From contig NW_025064903.1 of the NCBI RefSeq assembly GCF_019112545.1, forward strand, positions 559,324 through 623,323: a stretch of DNA of 64,000 bases. Reading direction: 5' to 3'. The notes beneath the pieces are model-generated. The model did not search any database and had not been told where the DNA came from. It saw only the letters and a list, made by a program, of their open reading frames with translations. Of the stretch, positions 20,509 to 30,969 are shown in pieces. Positions within the stretch are counted from its first letter, which is position 1. Each line of letters opens with the position of its first letter. The position numbers and the translations under genes are program-made. The stretch comes from Guyanagaster necrorhizus (Eukaryota > Basidiomycota > Agaricomycetes > Agaricales > Physalacriaceae).

Positions 20509-21129
20509 ATGTCCCAGGATCGAAATTCTCTAGATCTGAGGCGCTTGAACTCTAAAGCTCGAGATTCTTACTCTACTCTCGGCCTCTCTCCCCAGGCTGC
20601 CGACGCCCGACCTGTCCTTCTCCGGCACACGTACAATCTCTTCAATCTGGCGTCGGTGCTCGGACTCGCATTAATAATCCCTGTATTCATTGCGACTTTG
20701 ATCTATCTTCTTCTGAAGCCCATCAGCGACATTATTTCTGATGCTGGCTCTGGTATCGGGATCGCTGCTTCGAAAGCAGGCTTGGGTCTCGAAATCGTCC
20801 TCAAGAGCTTATGGACTAGTTCTGTTGGCGTTGTTAGTGGCGTTGTGTCCATTATCTCATCCAGCTCATTCAAAGATTCCCCCAGCCATCCTCGTAATAT
20901 TCCCACTTTCCCTACAGAACTATCCAGAGAGTTATTCTGTGCTACCACAAATATGACACTCAGGATCAATGCTCAAGCTACTGTATATATGCGAGGATTC
21001 AACCCCTTTGTTATTTTCCTATTTTCTTTAATTTACGACTCGTATCTCGCTAGCTATATAGTCACGTTGGAATGCTCCAAGGACATTTTGGTACTACTCT
21101 TACTGTCAGAGGCCGTTTCAAGACGGTAA
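20509..21129 (+). CDS. Hypothetical membrane protein
   Basis: An open frame of 206 codons downstream of a TATA box. The N-terminus is polar (MSQDRNSLDLRRLNSKARDS), then a strong membrane segment (LASVLGLALIIPVFIATLIY), a Gly/Ser/Ala-rich stretch that may form a second hydrophobic helix, and a possible third near the C-terminus (FVIFLFSLIYDSYLASYIV). The C-terminal part may be intron read-through, so the true 3' end is uncertain. I do not recognise a family. The region downstream to 21403 holds no recognisable gene. Confidence 0.5.
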   Translation: MSQDRNSLDLRRLNSKARDSYSTLGLSPQAADARPVLLRHTYNLFNLASVLGLALIIPVFIATLIYLLLKPISDIISDAGSGIGIAASKAGLGLEIVLKSLWTSSVGVVSGVVSIISSSSFKDSPSHPRNIPTFPTELSRELFCATTNMTLRINAQATVYMRGFNPFVIFLFSLIYDSYLASYIVTLECSKDILVLLLLSEAVSRR

Positions 21130-21403
21130 TGTTGCGTGATACCGTTGAACAATTTCACCCCTTAATATTACTCAAAAGAAGGCAAGCTAGACAAACCTCC
21201 TGTAATTTTGTTTCTGGATTTTACTTGTCACACCTGGATCTCATGTGCTTGGACTCTAAAGTGAGATTTGGACTCCACTCTCAGCCTCACTCCCTCTATA
21301 GGAAACACCTGAGGATCTATCACAAATCAACATCATGTCGTCGAGGTAAATAACATTGAATTTTATACGAAATAAACAAATGTATCCGCCCGCGTCTTCT
21401 CCC

Positions 21404-22700
21404 CTAGTCATCTATGACTTGCACACTACACTTCACTTTCTTCCTCGCACTCAACGCTGGCAACCTCTTCAGAATATCCTTCCGCTTCATCTCCCCAAAC
21501 TCCTGCATCTTTCCAGGTTTGATACTACTCTTGTTCTGTTTCGCATCTTTCTCTTTCAAAACCAAAGAAATATCGAGCGCATGGAACCTAGCGAACCGCG
21601 GTCTTGTTAGCAAGGCATCCAGTGGTGCCCAGATACTGATGTTGTCGAAAAACTTGGGGAAGTCGTTCTCTGGATCGATGTGGATGGTTAGGTGAGTTAG
21701 TACCGATGGGGTATTGGTGAGAGTGAGGCAGGCGAAGAACCATGCTAGGTTGCGTGATCCGAAGGAGAGGTCTAGGAGCTGATGAGCGTGCCAGGTGTCG
21801 TTCACTACGTCAGAGATGGTCAGTAAGAGCCAGAACGATATGAAGGGTATTATTGATCCTTACTTCCAACCCAAGTATCACACAGGACAAGTTCTTGGAG
21901 GATATTTCTAGCAGCAACGAGAAGCTGATTCGCTGACGGTGCGTGGTCCAACTTGAGATATTGGACAGAGAGCCTCTTCAGACTGTGAAGGGCGAAACAG
22001 GCCTCTTGATCGACGAAGAAATGGAAGATTTGTGAGTTATAAACGTCCAGCACCTCTAAGGATGGACCGAGGTCAACCCGCTCAATGGATCCATTTTCTT
22101 CGTCATACACCGGATAAGATGGAAGTGACATAAGTGACCTTATCCGCCCTGCTTTAATTCGAATTCCTGACAGATGCGTGAGAGCGAGCAAGTCAGAAAG
22201 GGTCTGTCGAAAGTCGTCCATGTCTACCTTCATATTGTCGAGGGTGAGGATGTAACAGTGGTGGACTTCCAGCCGGAGCTTTGGGGTGAGTGAGTGATGC
22301 GGAACGTTTCGAGATTGGGAAGAAGGTCCAAGGGGATGTCTCTGGCGGCCCTGCGAAAGTGGTTCCGAACCTTCGCTTCGTCGATCGCCTTACGGTTGCG
22401 GTCGGTTTCTTGGAGAAGTTTGAGTTCCACGAGCTGGTCGTTATGGTATGGATCATTCTCATCTGAGAGAAAAGTGATGTGAAAGTGCTTAACGAAGGTA
22501 CAGAAGAACGGGGATGCCTGGAATCCGGTCGTTAAGCTGTCAAATTGGGATTTGGTTGACGCGTGGACACGATAGAAGAGATAATAGGTGGTTCGAGGGT
22601 AGAAAATTCTAGAGACGGCGCGCAGCGCTACGAGAGAAACCACGTCGTTGTGAAGTTCATCGATTATCAAATCCGTAAGTTCTGGGGATAGTATGTCCAT
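21404..22700 (-). CDS. F-box-like protein, frame broken in a TCAC repeat
   Basis: It starts at 22700 with MDILSPELTDLIIDELHNDV, then LVALRAVSRIFYPRTTYYLF, the pattern of fungal F-box-like domains (residues about 3-45), which link substrates to SCF ubiquitin ligases through Skp1. Downstream are leucine-rich, weakly repeated segments (LEVLDVYNSQIF, LHSLKRLSVQYLKL, LTLTNTPSVLTHLTI) as in LRR-type F-box proteins. One intron, 21863-21805, joins WVG to MNDTWH in frame. The reading frame shifts once, at about 22285-22297, inside a TCAC tandem repeat: the protein is convincing on both sides but in different frames. One more 4-bp unit would restore about 413 residues. Either the assembly lost a unit or the gene is mutated. 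Confidence 0.65.
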
Positions 22701-23269
22701 GTTGACTCGAAGATCTGTGTGGAAGTGTTAGCCCAAGGTGGTAAACCATGGTGTTTTTACATACCGTGAGGTATATTGCCAGAGAAACTCTGCCGAGACT
22801 ACGGCTGTAAGGATTGCTAGAGAACTGTTCATAAGATAATATCACGAAAAAGCCGTAGACATTCACCAAACTGAATGCCTGCGACGATGATGGAAGAAGA
22901 TACAAGGGATCAATAAGCAATAAATAATGACTGCAAAAAGGCTTTTTGTTCTTAAATGGCGCGCGGAAAATAGATGTGGGATGATTTCAATTCAGTCAGA
23001 CTAGGGGTGCTTCACCCCCATAAAGACAGTCACCGCCAGTGCGGCGTAAAATGAGTAGGATTAGGGACTCAGAATCTGTCACAATATATAGTCGCACCTC
23101 GCAATTTTGCGAGGCAACTTACAATACGTAGCGACCAAACTTTCAACACAGCGGAAGGTCCTAGGGCCCTAGAAAATAGTACTAGAAAACACTTTCATGT
23201 GATTAGTGACGTCCGGACTCCGGACCGCTGTCGAGCGCCCTGCCCAGCCCTGCTTTTTGAGTTGTTGAG
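22701..23269. other. Intergenic, no gene recognised
   Basis: The upstream region of the F-box gene. No supported ORF. Confidence 0.45.
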
Positions 23270-24405
23270 TTGCTCTCCCTGGACGCCAGTGCCTTCGTAT
23301 ATTGTCGACCTTACAGTGCTATCCATTTTATTCCTCGCCGTCACCTCTCTTCCCGCATTGGTTTTGGGGTACGGTCTCGTTTTCTCTTTTGACGCATATA
23401 ACCGTCTTTTTCCAGCCAGAATACATCCAGACTCGCGGCCGCGACCGCATCATCTCGACATTGGACGTTGCACGCATCAAGGATACCGATATCCATGATA
23501 TCTCCTTCAAAAAGCCTCGCATTCAGACCATCGTGAAGAGGAAAAAATGCTGGTTCCAGGCCCACTACGCCACGGATGTGCATGTGTCTTCAAAGTATCT
23601 TGTATTTCCTCCAAGGACAGAGGGATTCTTCTATTACCACCAACACGACTCTTTGTCAAGGGAGGTGCAGTTTAGTCTTGCGAACGCGTGCGACACCGGT
23701 ACGAGCATGGACCTTCTGCTGCCTAATGGCTTGCCATGGTCACTTCCACTGTGGTATATTGCCTCTGCTCCCAAGTATGAGACTCTGTTGCAAAAGCTCA
23801 TCGAGGATGGTTTAGTGAGCTCTGAGCTGGTAGAGAGGTGCAGGTGGATGTTTTCCCTGGCGTGGGCACGCAGGAGGAGGGCAACGGTGCTAATGAGGTG
23901 GGATGACATGTTCGCTGTGTCTCTTGATGCGAAGTGTACGAAGCTATGGATAACAGGGGAGAAGGCGAAGAAAGAGATATCGTTACGGGCGGAGGGGATT
24001 TTAGGGAGGTATGCGGGAGGCTCGACAGGTGTGTATCCTCATTTCCTCTGTCGATTAGCTGCTAATCTTGTGGCCAGGCTGTGTACATGCCCGGATCGAG
24101 CATGATCCAGTCCACAAAGTGGATGTGGTAAATGTGTTCAAGGTGGACACTGGTGGCACTAGAGGGCGTCATCGACTCCATCGATGTTGTTACAGACCAC
24201 AAGAATCTTGAAGCTGCAGGTCAGGTTCCTCTGTCTCTGAGCCACCATGTGAATCCCACATTGAAGTCACTGGTCGAAAATGTGAGTGTGGACTTTTGTG
24301 CATGGTCTGCCTGATCTGATCTGTGGCATTGACAGGTACCCATATGAACTGTAATGTAACAACTTTGTGATCTGTTATAGTAGGGAATCTCTGTTACTGC
24401 CTTTG
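23270..24405 (+). repeat. Arm A of an inverted duplication (partner 39950-41040)
   Basis: The sequence is closely similar, in reverse orientation, to 39950-41040, including the non-coding end (ATATGAACTGTAATGTAACA). Arm A has roughly 90 bp near 24,170-24,260 that arm B lacks. A third, partial copy of the 5' end lies at about 42,000-42,260 on the minus strand. Confidence 0.8.
23424..24105 (+). pseudogene. Duplicated gene of unknown family, arm A
   Basis: The frame from about 23,424 to the TGA/TAG region at 24105 encodes about 225 residues, including RIKDTDIHDISFKKPRIQTI, KYLVFPPRTEGFFYYHQHDS, SLANACDTGT and LLQKLIEDGLVSSELVERC. It is nearly the same as the arm B protein. A likely first exon (IVDLTVLSILFLAVTSLPAL) precedes a 50-nt intron-like segment ending ttttccag, but the ATG present in the third copy at 42 kb (ATGCCAGGACC) is ACGCCAGTGCC here, so the start appears lost. 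I do not recognise the family; no catalytic motif is visible. Confidence 0.5.
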
Positions 24406-26480
24406 GAAATGTGAGCCTCTGGTGATCCTGACTTTACCCAGTCCAGTGTTGGCTAAGTTAATGGTCCAGATGTCTTCAAGACTGCAAGCTATAACTTCTT
24501 TGGTTGCAGCACCAGCTCGGTACATTCGACTCACATATACTGGATGTGAAAGACACAGATGTCATCAAATCTAATGCCCATGAAGCAGTCGCTGCTTCTG
24601 CTCTATGAGCAGACCATCTCAGGCACGATATCGATAAAATCGTTCTACGCAAGATCTCATTTTCTTACTGATCTGACCGTGCTATGGGGCGTCTCCCTCA
24701 TCCGCTATCCACAAGCTAATCCGCGTCGCTTGTACAACGCACTTATATCAGCCCAAGGCTATATGAACTGCGCTCCAAATTCCTTCTCCTGGTAATAGCA
24801 CACGAACTCGAGTGTTCGCTTGCATGCGGTGAACTCTAGCTCAAGTGGGCTTACGAGCACATTTTTGTCGTGTAATCTGTGCTGCAGCACCCGTGGCGCC
24901 CCTTCCCCAATACCAGCCACCGGAGCGGCCTCTGTCACCTTGCATTGAAACTGAGTATGGATACCTTTCTCAGTGTCTCCTTCGGCACGATCTTTCAAAT
25001 TCATGCGAACTCGATCGATGCCTACAGCATGATATGATCTCACTCCCATCCATCTAAATTTTCTGGTATCCACTTTTCTCCGCCGACTTGCTAAGCATCA
25101 GATAATGACGTGTAGAATGTTGGGCCGTCGTCGAAACCGCAACTCTGCTTGGCCCATTGCGGTTCGTAGGTCGTAACGCTGCGCCTGTATACGTCAACTT
25201 GTGTCCAATGGGGGCCGTTTCAATGGCCGATGGCATCATCCAAATTCTGAGCGTGCGAGTCTTGTTGGTAGCCTTGCCAATTCGAAGCTCCAGATTTCCT
25301 TAACAGCTCCGTAGACCAATGAAAACTTCTATCCCATCGCACTCTCTGGGTCCATCAGATTGGGGTGTCAAGTACCCTGTCTCAGGCTGCGACCGAGTCT
25401 TTCGCTCCCTTCAGGACGCGTCTTCTCAGGCCACGCTGTCATCTACCCTAGATGTTAGCCTTGGCATATGGTTGGAAATTCAAATTACTTTTTTTTTTTT
25501 TCATGAAGCCAATGTATGGCGAGTACCAGTTTTGTTGGTCTTCTAGGCCCGAATGGAATCGCTCTTCCGAGGCATCGCTCTTCATGCATGTCGAACACCA
25601 TGACTGGTGACCTGTCCGACTCGGAAAGCCCGCCACTCGCTGCCGGCGGTTAGCGTTAGCGAACCGAGCTAATCCCGCAGAGTGCGTACCTCGCATAGCA
25701 CATCCCTGGAATTTTAGGGACGGGGGCACATTCATTTGGATCGCTCGTCATCCCTTCATGAGATCTCATCCCAGGGTGGCTCGGGCGTACGTCCACACCT
25801 TTGACATTTCCATGGAATTCTTCCAGGTATGTCTAAGCCGACGCTAGGAAGTCGCGACGTATCTGCATGCGCCCTTTTGCTCCCATGTTACGTCTCTGGC
25901 CCATGTTTCAACATATTTTTTTAATCGACTAGTCTTCGCGCTGGTTAATTCATTGGCCTGTATAGGTATCTCCGAAGTCCGGGCTGAAGTCTCAAATGAG
26001 ATGATTGCCTGGATATCCTTACTCGTGCGGCTTCTCTCCCTCTATGTGTTCTGATTTCTGTGCGTCATAGGACGAATATTGTATTCAATGGCGGATGTAT
26101 CTACGTGACGTTTATCGACCTTTCTGTTCCGCATGTATAAAATACAGACGAACGGCCAAGTTGCTTTCCGTCCATCGGGTTGGCTGTGATCGCTGTATAC
26201 ATTGGACCGACGAGAACCGTTGTTCTAAGGTTTTTTCTAACGCAATAATATGGCATTTGATGGCAGTATCGTAGGACAAAGCTAGGAACATGTTAGACGC
26301 CGCAACATTTATCTTGTTATCAAGAGGACAAAGAGCCATTGTCTTTGTTCATCGATAATGCTCCCAAGGCAAGACATAGATCCCGACACACGTGCCAGAA
26401 ACGCGGCTTTCACGAGCTCTCCCAGTGCTCTTCCTCTCTAAACTGAGAATCCAAGAGCTTCACTGAATTCATTTATCATC
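24406..26480. other. Gene-poor stretch
   Basis: Two kilobases without a supportable gene. The longest ORFs (about 100 codons, 24759-25073 and 25448-25735, minus strand) have no domain or splice context. A poly-T run lies near 25,488-25,500. Confidence 0.45.
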
Positions 26481-27789
26481 ATGCCACCACCACCACGCAT
26501 CTCAATCGCGAGGTTTATCGGAAGACTCTTCTTCATCGCTCTGCTAGGGGGACTCTCGGCGTTAATGGCGATTTCTCATCTATGCTCGACATATCCTACT
26601 TGGGCGTCATGGTACTGCTCGTCTGCGACCACACTTCAAGATCTCGTTCTTTCATCCTTTGATGAGGTGCACCTAGCGGCACTTGCCGGTGCCATTCCCT
26701 ACCTACCCTGGACATCATCAGGCTGCTGCGCGTCTTGTATGGATATCGCGGACGCGGCGGAGATCATCTATTCGCACCTCCAGCATGTCCATGTCATGAT
26801 GGATTTGCTTGAAGGCGGCGCGAGGGAGAAGAAGGATCAGCAGTGAGTTTTTTTTTTCGGTTTGAGGCATTTGTTTTTTTAATGTACTGGTAGGGTGGTC
26901 CATGGGTTGCGGAATGCGAGGATATTCGATTATGTTGCGCGCGATGAGGAAAGGAGGGCGTTGTTGGATAGTCTTACGGCGTTTGCGTTGCTTCAGAGGG
27001 ATGTGGAGAGGCAGTATGATAGTTTTTGGAGTGTGGATTTTGCGTTGTCGATGGTTTTTGTGATTAGCGACGTGAGCATTTCTTTTGCTTTGTTTTGTGA
27101 TGGCTGACGCGTGTTGTTAGTTCAAAATGGCGATTGGCGAGTTGAATGCCACGGTTGAGTACGAGCAAGATCCAGGTTTATTTACTATGCCCAAGCGGCG
27201 CGTGGTGGTTGATGATATCTTGCGGAAGTTGCTCGACGGTTTGGTGAACATCCTGGAGTACCGATTCAAGATTGTCGCTATGAGTGTTCCTTCGCTCTCG
27301 GATTTGATCTCGCAGGTGCATAGCCACGGACAGCAGATATCCGACGAGCTGGAGGCTGAGATACCTAGGGTGCGAGAGGCGTATGAGAATATCCCGTGGT
27401 GGCAGTCCGTTGCGCCGATAGAGATGTTGGGGGAGGGAACGCAGCGGAGGGTCTTTACTAGTTATCATGAGTTTCTGGAGGCGAAGGCGGTGGATATTCG
27501 GGATTTGGTGGAGCGTGCAGCGATTGTGAATGATAATTTTAGGATGCTGGGGAGGTATTTTAGTTGGTATATGGATGTACCGCCGACGGTGAGTTTGCGT
27601 TTTTGTTTGGCTGGGAGCGAGTACTGATTGGCCGAGTAGGGGGTTATCACGAAAAGGCCGGGGAGGGTTCTTACTGTTGCGAGGCTCCTGGAGGTTGTGG
27701 AAGACCTCGAGTATCGGATTAGTTCGATTGGGACGGGTACTAAGATGCCGCGCCGTCGGTTCACTTGTACCTGCGCACAACTTCCATAG
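26481..27789 (+). CDS. Membrane protein of unrecognised family (intact paralog)
   Basis: Four exons, 26481-26842, 26894-27071, 27121-27588 and 27640-27789, give 385 residues; introns are 49-51 nt and all phases agree. An N-terminal membrane segment (FIGRLFFIALLGGLSALMAI, residues about 12-31) is followed by a cysteine-containing region (SSGCCASCMD) and then a mostly helical, charged body (HLQHVHVMMDL, RDEERRALLDSLTAF, LRKLLDGLVNILEYRFKIV, ISDELEAEIPRVREAYENIP), ending RRRFTCTCAQLP. A decayed relative lies at 18702-20019 on the other strand. The layout (anchor plus long helical domain) suggests a membrane-tethered protein, but I assign no function. Confidence 0.7.
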
Positions 27790-28209
27790 AGAATGTCGCG
27801 TATTGGAACTGTATGACTAGGAACCTTTAGATAACTTTGTGTGGTTGTATGACATACCGGAGATGTTGCGACGAGTAAAACGCTTGGGAAATTAATAAAA
27901 TGCCAGGCTGTTTGTTGTTCTTCTCGAAAGGCAGCACATGGTGAAAAATTCTCCGTCAAGTGTCTGGTCTAGGAAATGCCGACAATGAAACGAAAACCAC
28001 TGGTGACAAACAAATCTAGTGTTATCCTTCAATTCAGCCTAGCTGCGTCGCAGTAGAACGGATTTGGCTATGTCCGGCGTCAACTTTCTGCCCCGTAGTT
28101 GTTACGTAATCAGCTCAAGTTGCAGAGACACCACCATCACATCGTCGAGCTCTGCAGTCCACAGTAAAGGGCGCCAGAGGTTATCCTTCTCCTCCTCCTC
28201 GTCGTCGAT
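27790..28209. other. Intergenic between the membrane-protein gene and the exchanger
   Basis: 420 bp that must contain the 3' end of the upstream gene and the promoter of the exchanger. A CT-rich stretch (cttctcctcctcctcgtcgtc) directly precedes the ATG at 28210, as is common in fungal promoters. Confidence 0.45.
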
Positions 28210-30438
28210 ATGCCTCTCAAGCTCGGATCACGAACGGTATTAGCGGCAGTCCCATCGGCCACGCAAGCCCCAGTCGTGGAAGACGAGGAATTCTATTCAT
28301 CATGGTCTCTCTTCCTTGTCTGCATGCTTCTCGTGTTATCACTCTGGACGTCGTATTATTTGCAGATAAAACGAATACGGGCGGTACACGAGACACTGGT
28401 GTCGATATTTGCTGGGATGGCGGTGGGTTTGATTGTTAGACTTGCTCCGGGGACGATGATTCGCGAAATGCTGGTACGTGGTCTGTGCCTCGGCGAATGG
28501 GATGGTATTTAACAGGGGTTTTACGTGTAGACTTTCAAGCATACGATTTTTTTCAATCTGCTGCTTCCCCCCATTATCCTGAATTCTGGCTATGAGCTCA
28601 AACAGGTAACGTTCTTCTATCTATCGTGCCTGGAAGAATCTTCAACCATTTTTCTATAGGAGAATTTCTTCCGAAATTTTGGATCAATACTCACGTTTGC
28701 TTTTTTCGGAACGTTTATCTCAGCTGTCGGTGTGGGGTATGATTCATCGCCGTTTCCCCTCGTGACAACGGAATTGATCACTTACAGAACAGTGTCCTTG
28801 TTTACATTTACTCTTTTCTCGGACTTGAATCACTCGAGATCTCACTTCTCGAATGCCTGATATTTGGTTCCACGCTTTCCGCGACCGACCCGGTCACCAT
28901 CTTGGCCATCTTTAACCAGTACAAGGTTGACCCGAAACTTTACACGGTCATCTTTGGTGAGAGCTTGTTGAACGATGCGGTCAGTATCGTCATGTACGAG
29001 TACGTGATTCGCCATGTCGTCCGGCAGCAGATGCTCACTACATCACAGAACACTGTCGCAGTTCCATGGGACCGAAATATACATCTCGTCAATCTTCCAT
29101 GGAATTGGCATATTCTTGCTCTCATTTAGTGTTTCGATGGCTTTGGGTGTAGCCTTTGGCCTTGGAATGTCGCTCATGCTCAAACATTCCTCACTCAATC
29201 TCTATCCAGGCATCGAATCGTGCCTGGTCGCCCTCTCCGCATACACCTGCTACTTCTTCTCTAACGGTCTTTCCATGTCCGGAATCGTGTCCCTCCTTTT
29301 CTGCGGTATTACCCTCAAGCACTACGCCTACCACACCATGTCCAGACGCACGCAACGCTCCTCAAAATACATCTTTTCAACCCTTGCCCAACTCTCGGAG
29401 AACTTCATCTTCGTCTACCTTGGCATGTCCCTCTTCACCAATGCCCCGACGTCTGAGCGCGTGACCAACTACGTCAAGCCGCTCTTCATCACCATCAGCA
29501 CCGTCGCCGTCATTTTTACGCGCTATGCTGCAGTATTCCCACTTTCCGAAGCTATCAACTTTTTCCACAAGCACGCGCGCGGCCAGAGGACTGAAGAGCT
29601 CCCGCATTCATACCAGATGATGCTTTTCTGGGCGGGTTTGCGTGGAGCGGTCGGAGTAGCCCTCGCTGCTGGGTTCAAAGGCGAAAACCGGGAATTCCTA
29701 CGCACGACTGTCCTCGTGGTGGTAGTCCTGACGGTGATTATGTTCGGCGGGACTACTGCTCGGATGCTTGAGATCCTTGGGATTCGCACTGGCGTGGAAG
29801 ACGAAGCGGCGAGCAGTGATGAGGAAGAGGAGACGACGCGGACACCGTGGTTCAGCCGTCGAATGTCCGGGACTGGGAATGGGGGCCAATGGGCACGGTA
29901 TATGGATGATGAGCCGCCCTATTCGCCTTCGTCTCCGCGCAGGATAGGGATCCATTATAGTGCGCGCAGTTATAATCACCAAGCGCAGGCACCGCCCTTG
30001 TCACCACTAAATGGTAACGGCACCATGTTCTCGACTGCCTCGAGCGAGTCACTAGAATCAGACGGGGGTGAAGCACTCCCGATGGCTACGACGTCGACTC
30101 AGCAGCAGCAGGGGCAGCAAGCACCACAGCAAGGAGAAGATGGGAAGTGGTTTCAGGCGCTAGACGAGCGGTATTTGCTCCCTCTGTTCTCGAACGCAAC
30201 TGCGAGCCGGACGTTCCATGCGCGGAGGGCGAGACGGAGCGGGATGGTGAGCTCCTCCCCTGTGGAGAGCGAGGACGATGGGGATGGGCAGGAGGTGGAG
30301 TTGGGGGGGTCTGCTTCTTCTCCGTTGTCGAATGTTGTTACTCCGACCCAGGGTGATAGTAGTCGGATTGAGAGGGGTTTGCGGAGCCCGATGCTTAGAA
30401 GTTCGAGTGGGGATCAAGGACAGGGTCGGTTGTCGTAG
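28210..30438 (+). CDS. NHX1: Na+/H+ exchanger, CPA1/NHX type
   Basis: Five exons: 28210-28473, 28531-28605, 28660-28736, 28793-28999 and 29049-30438, giving 670 residues. Phases agree if intron 3 ends at cagaacag (28792) rather than the earlier cag. The transporter core has the family's landmarks: FFNLLLPPIILNSGY (amiloride-binding segment, residues 95-109), STLSATDPVTILAIF, GESLLNDAVSIVMYE with the Asn-Asp ion-binding pair, NFIFVYLGMSLF, and MLFWAGLRGAVGVALAAGF. About 11-12 membrane segments are expected. The last 200 residues form a disordered cytosolic tail with acidic patches (DEEEETT), Gln-rich and Ser-rich stretches. Such proteins exchange cytosolic Na+ or K+ for luminal H+ in late endosome/vacuole membranes and set organelle pH. 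Symbol by family; close relatives share it. Confidence 0.88.
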
Positions 30439-30969
30439 TGTATCTTATTATTGGCTTGGTTAGATGTTGGATGTTACTTATGGATACTGTTAAATAAAAG
30501 TGCAGAGGTAATAAGTAGAGAGAAAGAGCGATGGTGGGTGGAGAGAATGGGGAAGGGGAGGAATTGCAGACCGACAAGTGAGTGATGAAGGGTTTCAATA
30601 CCGACTCTGAGAATCACTGCAAAGTTGAAGATTCTGTCACTGATGCTGAAATTATCCCTTAACTGAAGGAAGCCATTATTTCTTATCATTAGGCGTAGAG
30701 CAGAGACGTTCCTTCCTGTTCCGTCGACTACCTTATTCTCGCAAGTAGGAATACGGGCATAAAAAGAATGGTTGGCGGCAAAGTAGCCTCTCCTGAATGT
30801 TGAAACTGACAATCTACGTTGCGACAGCCCGATCTTGAACTTGCTCAGGCTTCGAAATATTGAAGTGGTCCGGGCTGTTCTTTTCTTTCCTTCCTGCCAC
30901 TAGACAGCCATGATCCCCGGCAATATTTCACGACAAAAACTCTCAAATACCACCTAGCGAACCTCAAGG
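30439..30969. other. Intergenic, no gene recognised
   Basis: The 3' flank of the exchanger gene; nothing supportable. Confidence 0.45.

Noticed and set aside
24170..24230. VVTDHKNLE, resembling the TDHKNL RNase H motif of gypsy elements
   Set aside because: Only this one short motif fits; flanking sequence has no RT or RNase H similarity in any frame, so I treat it as coincidence.
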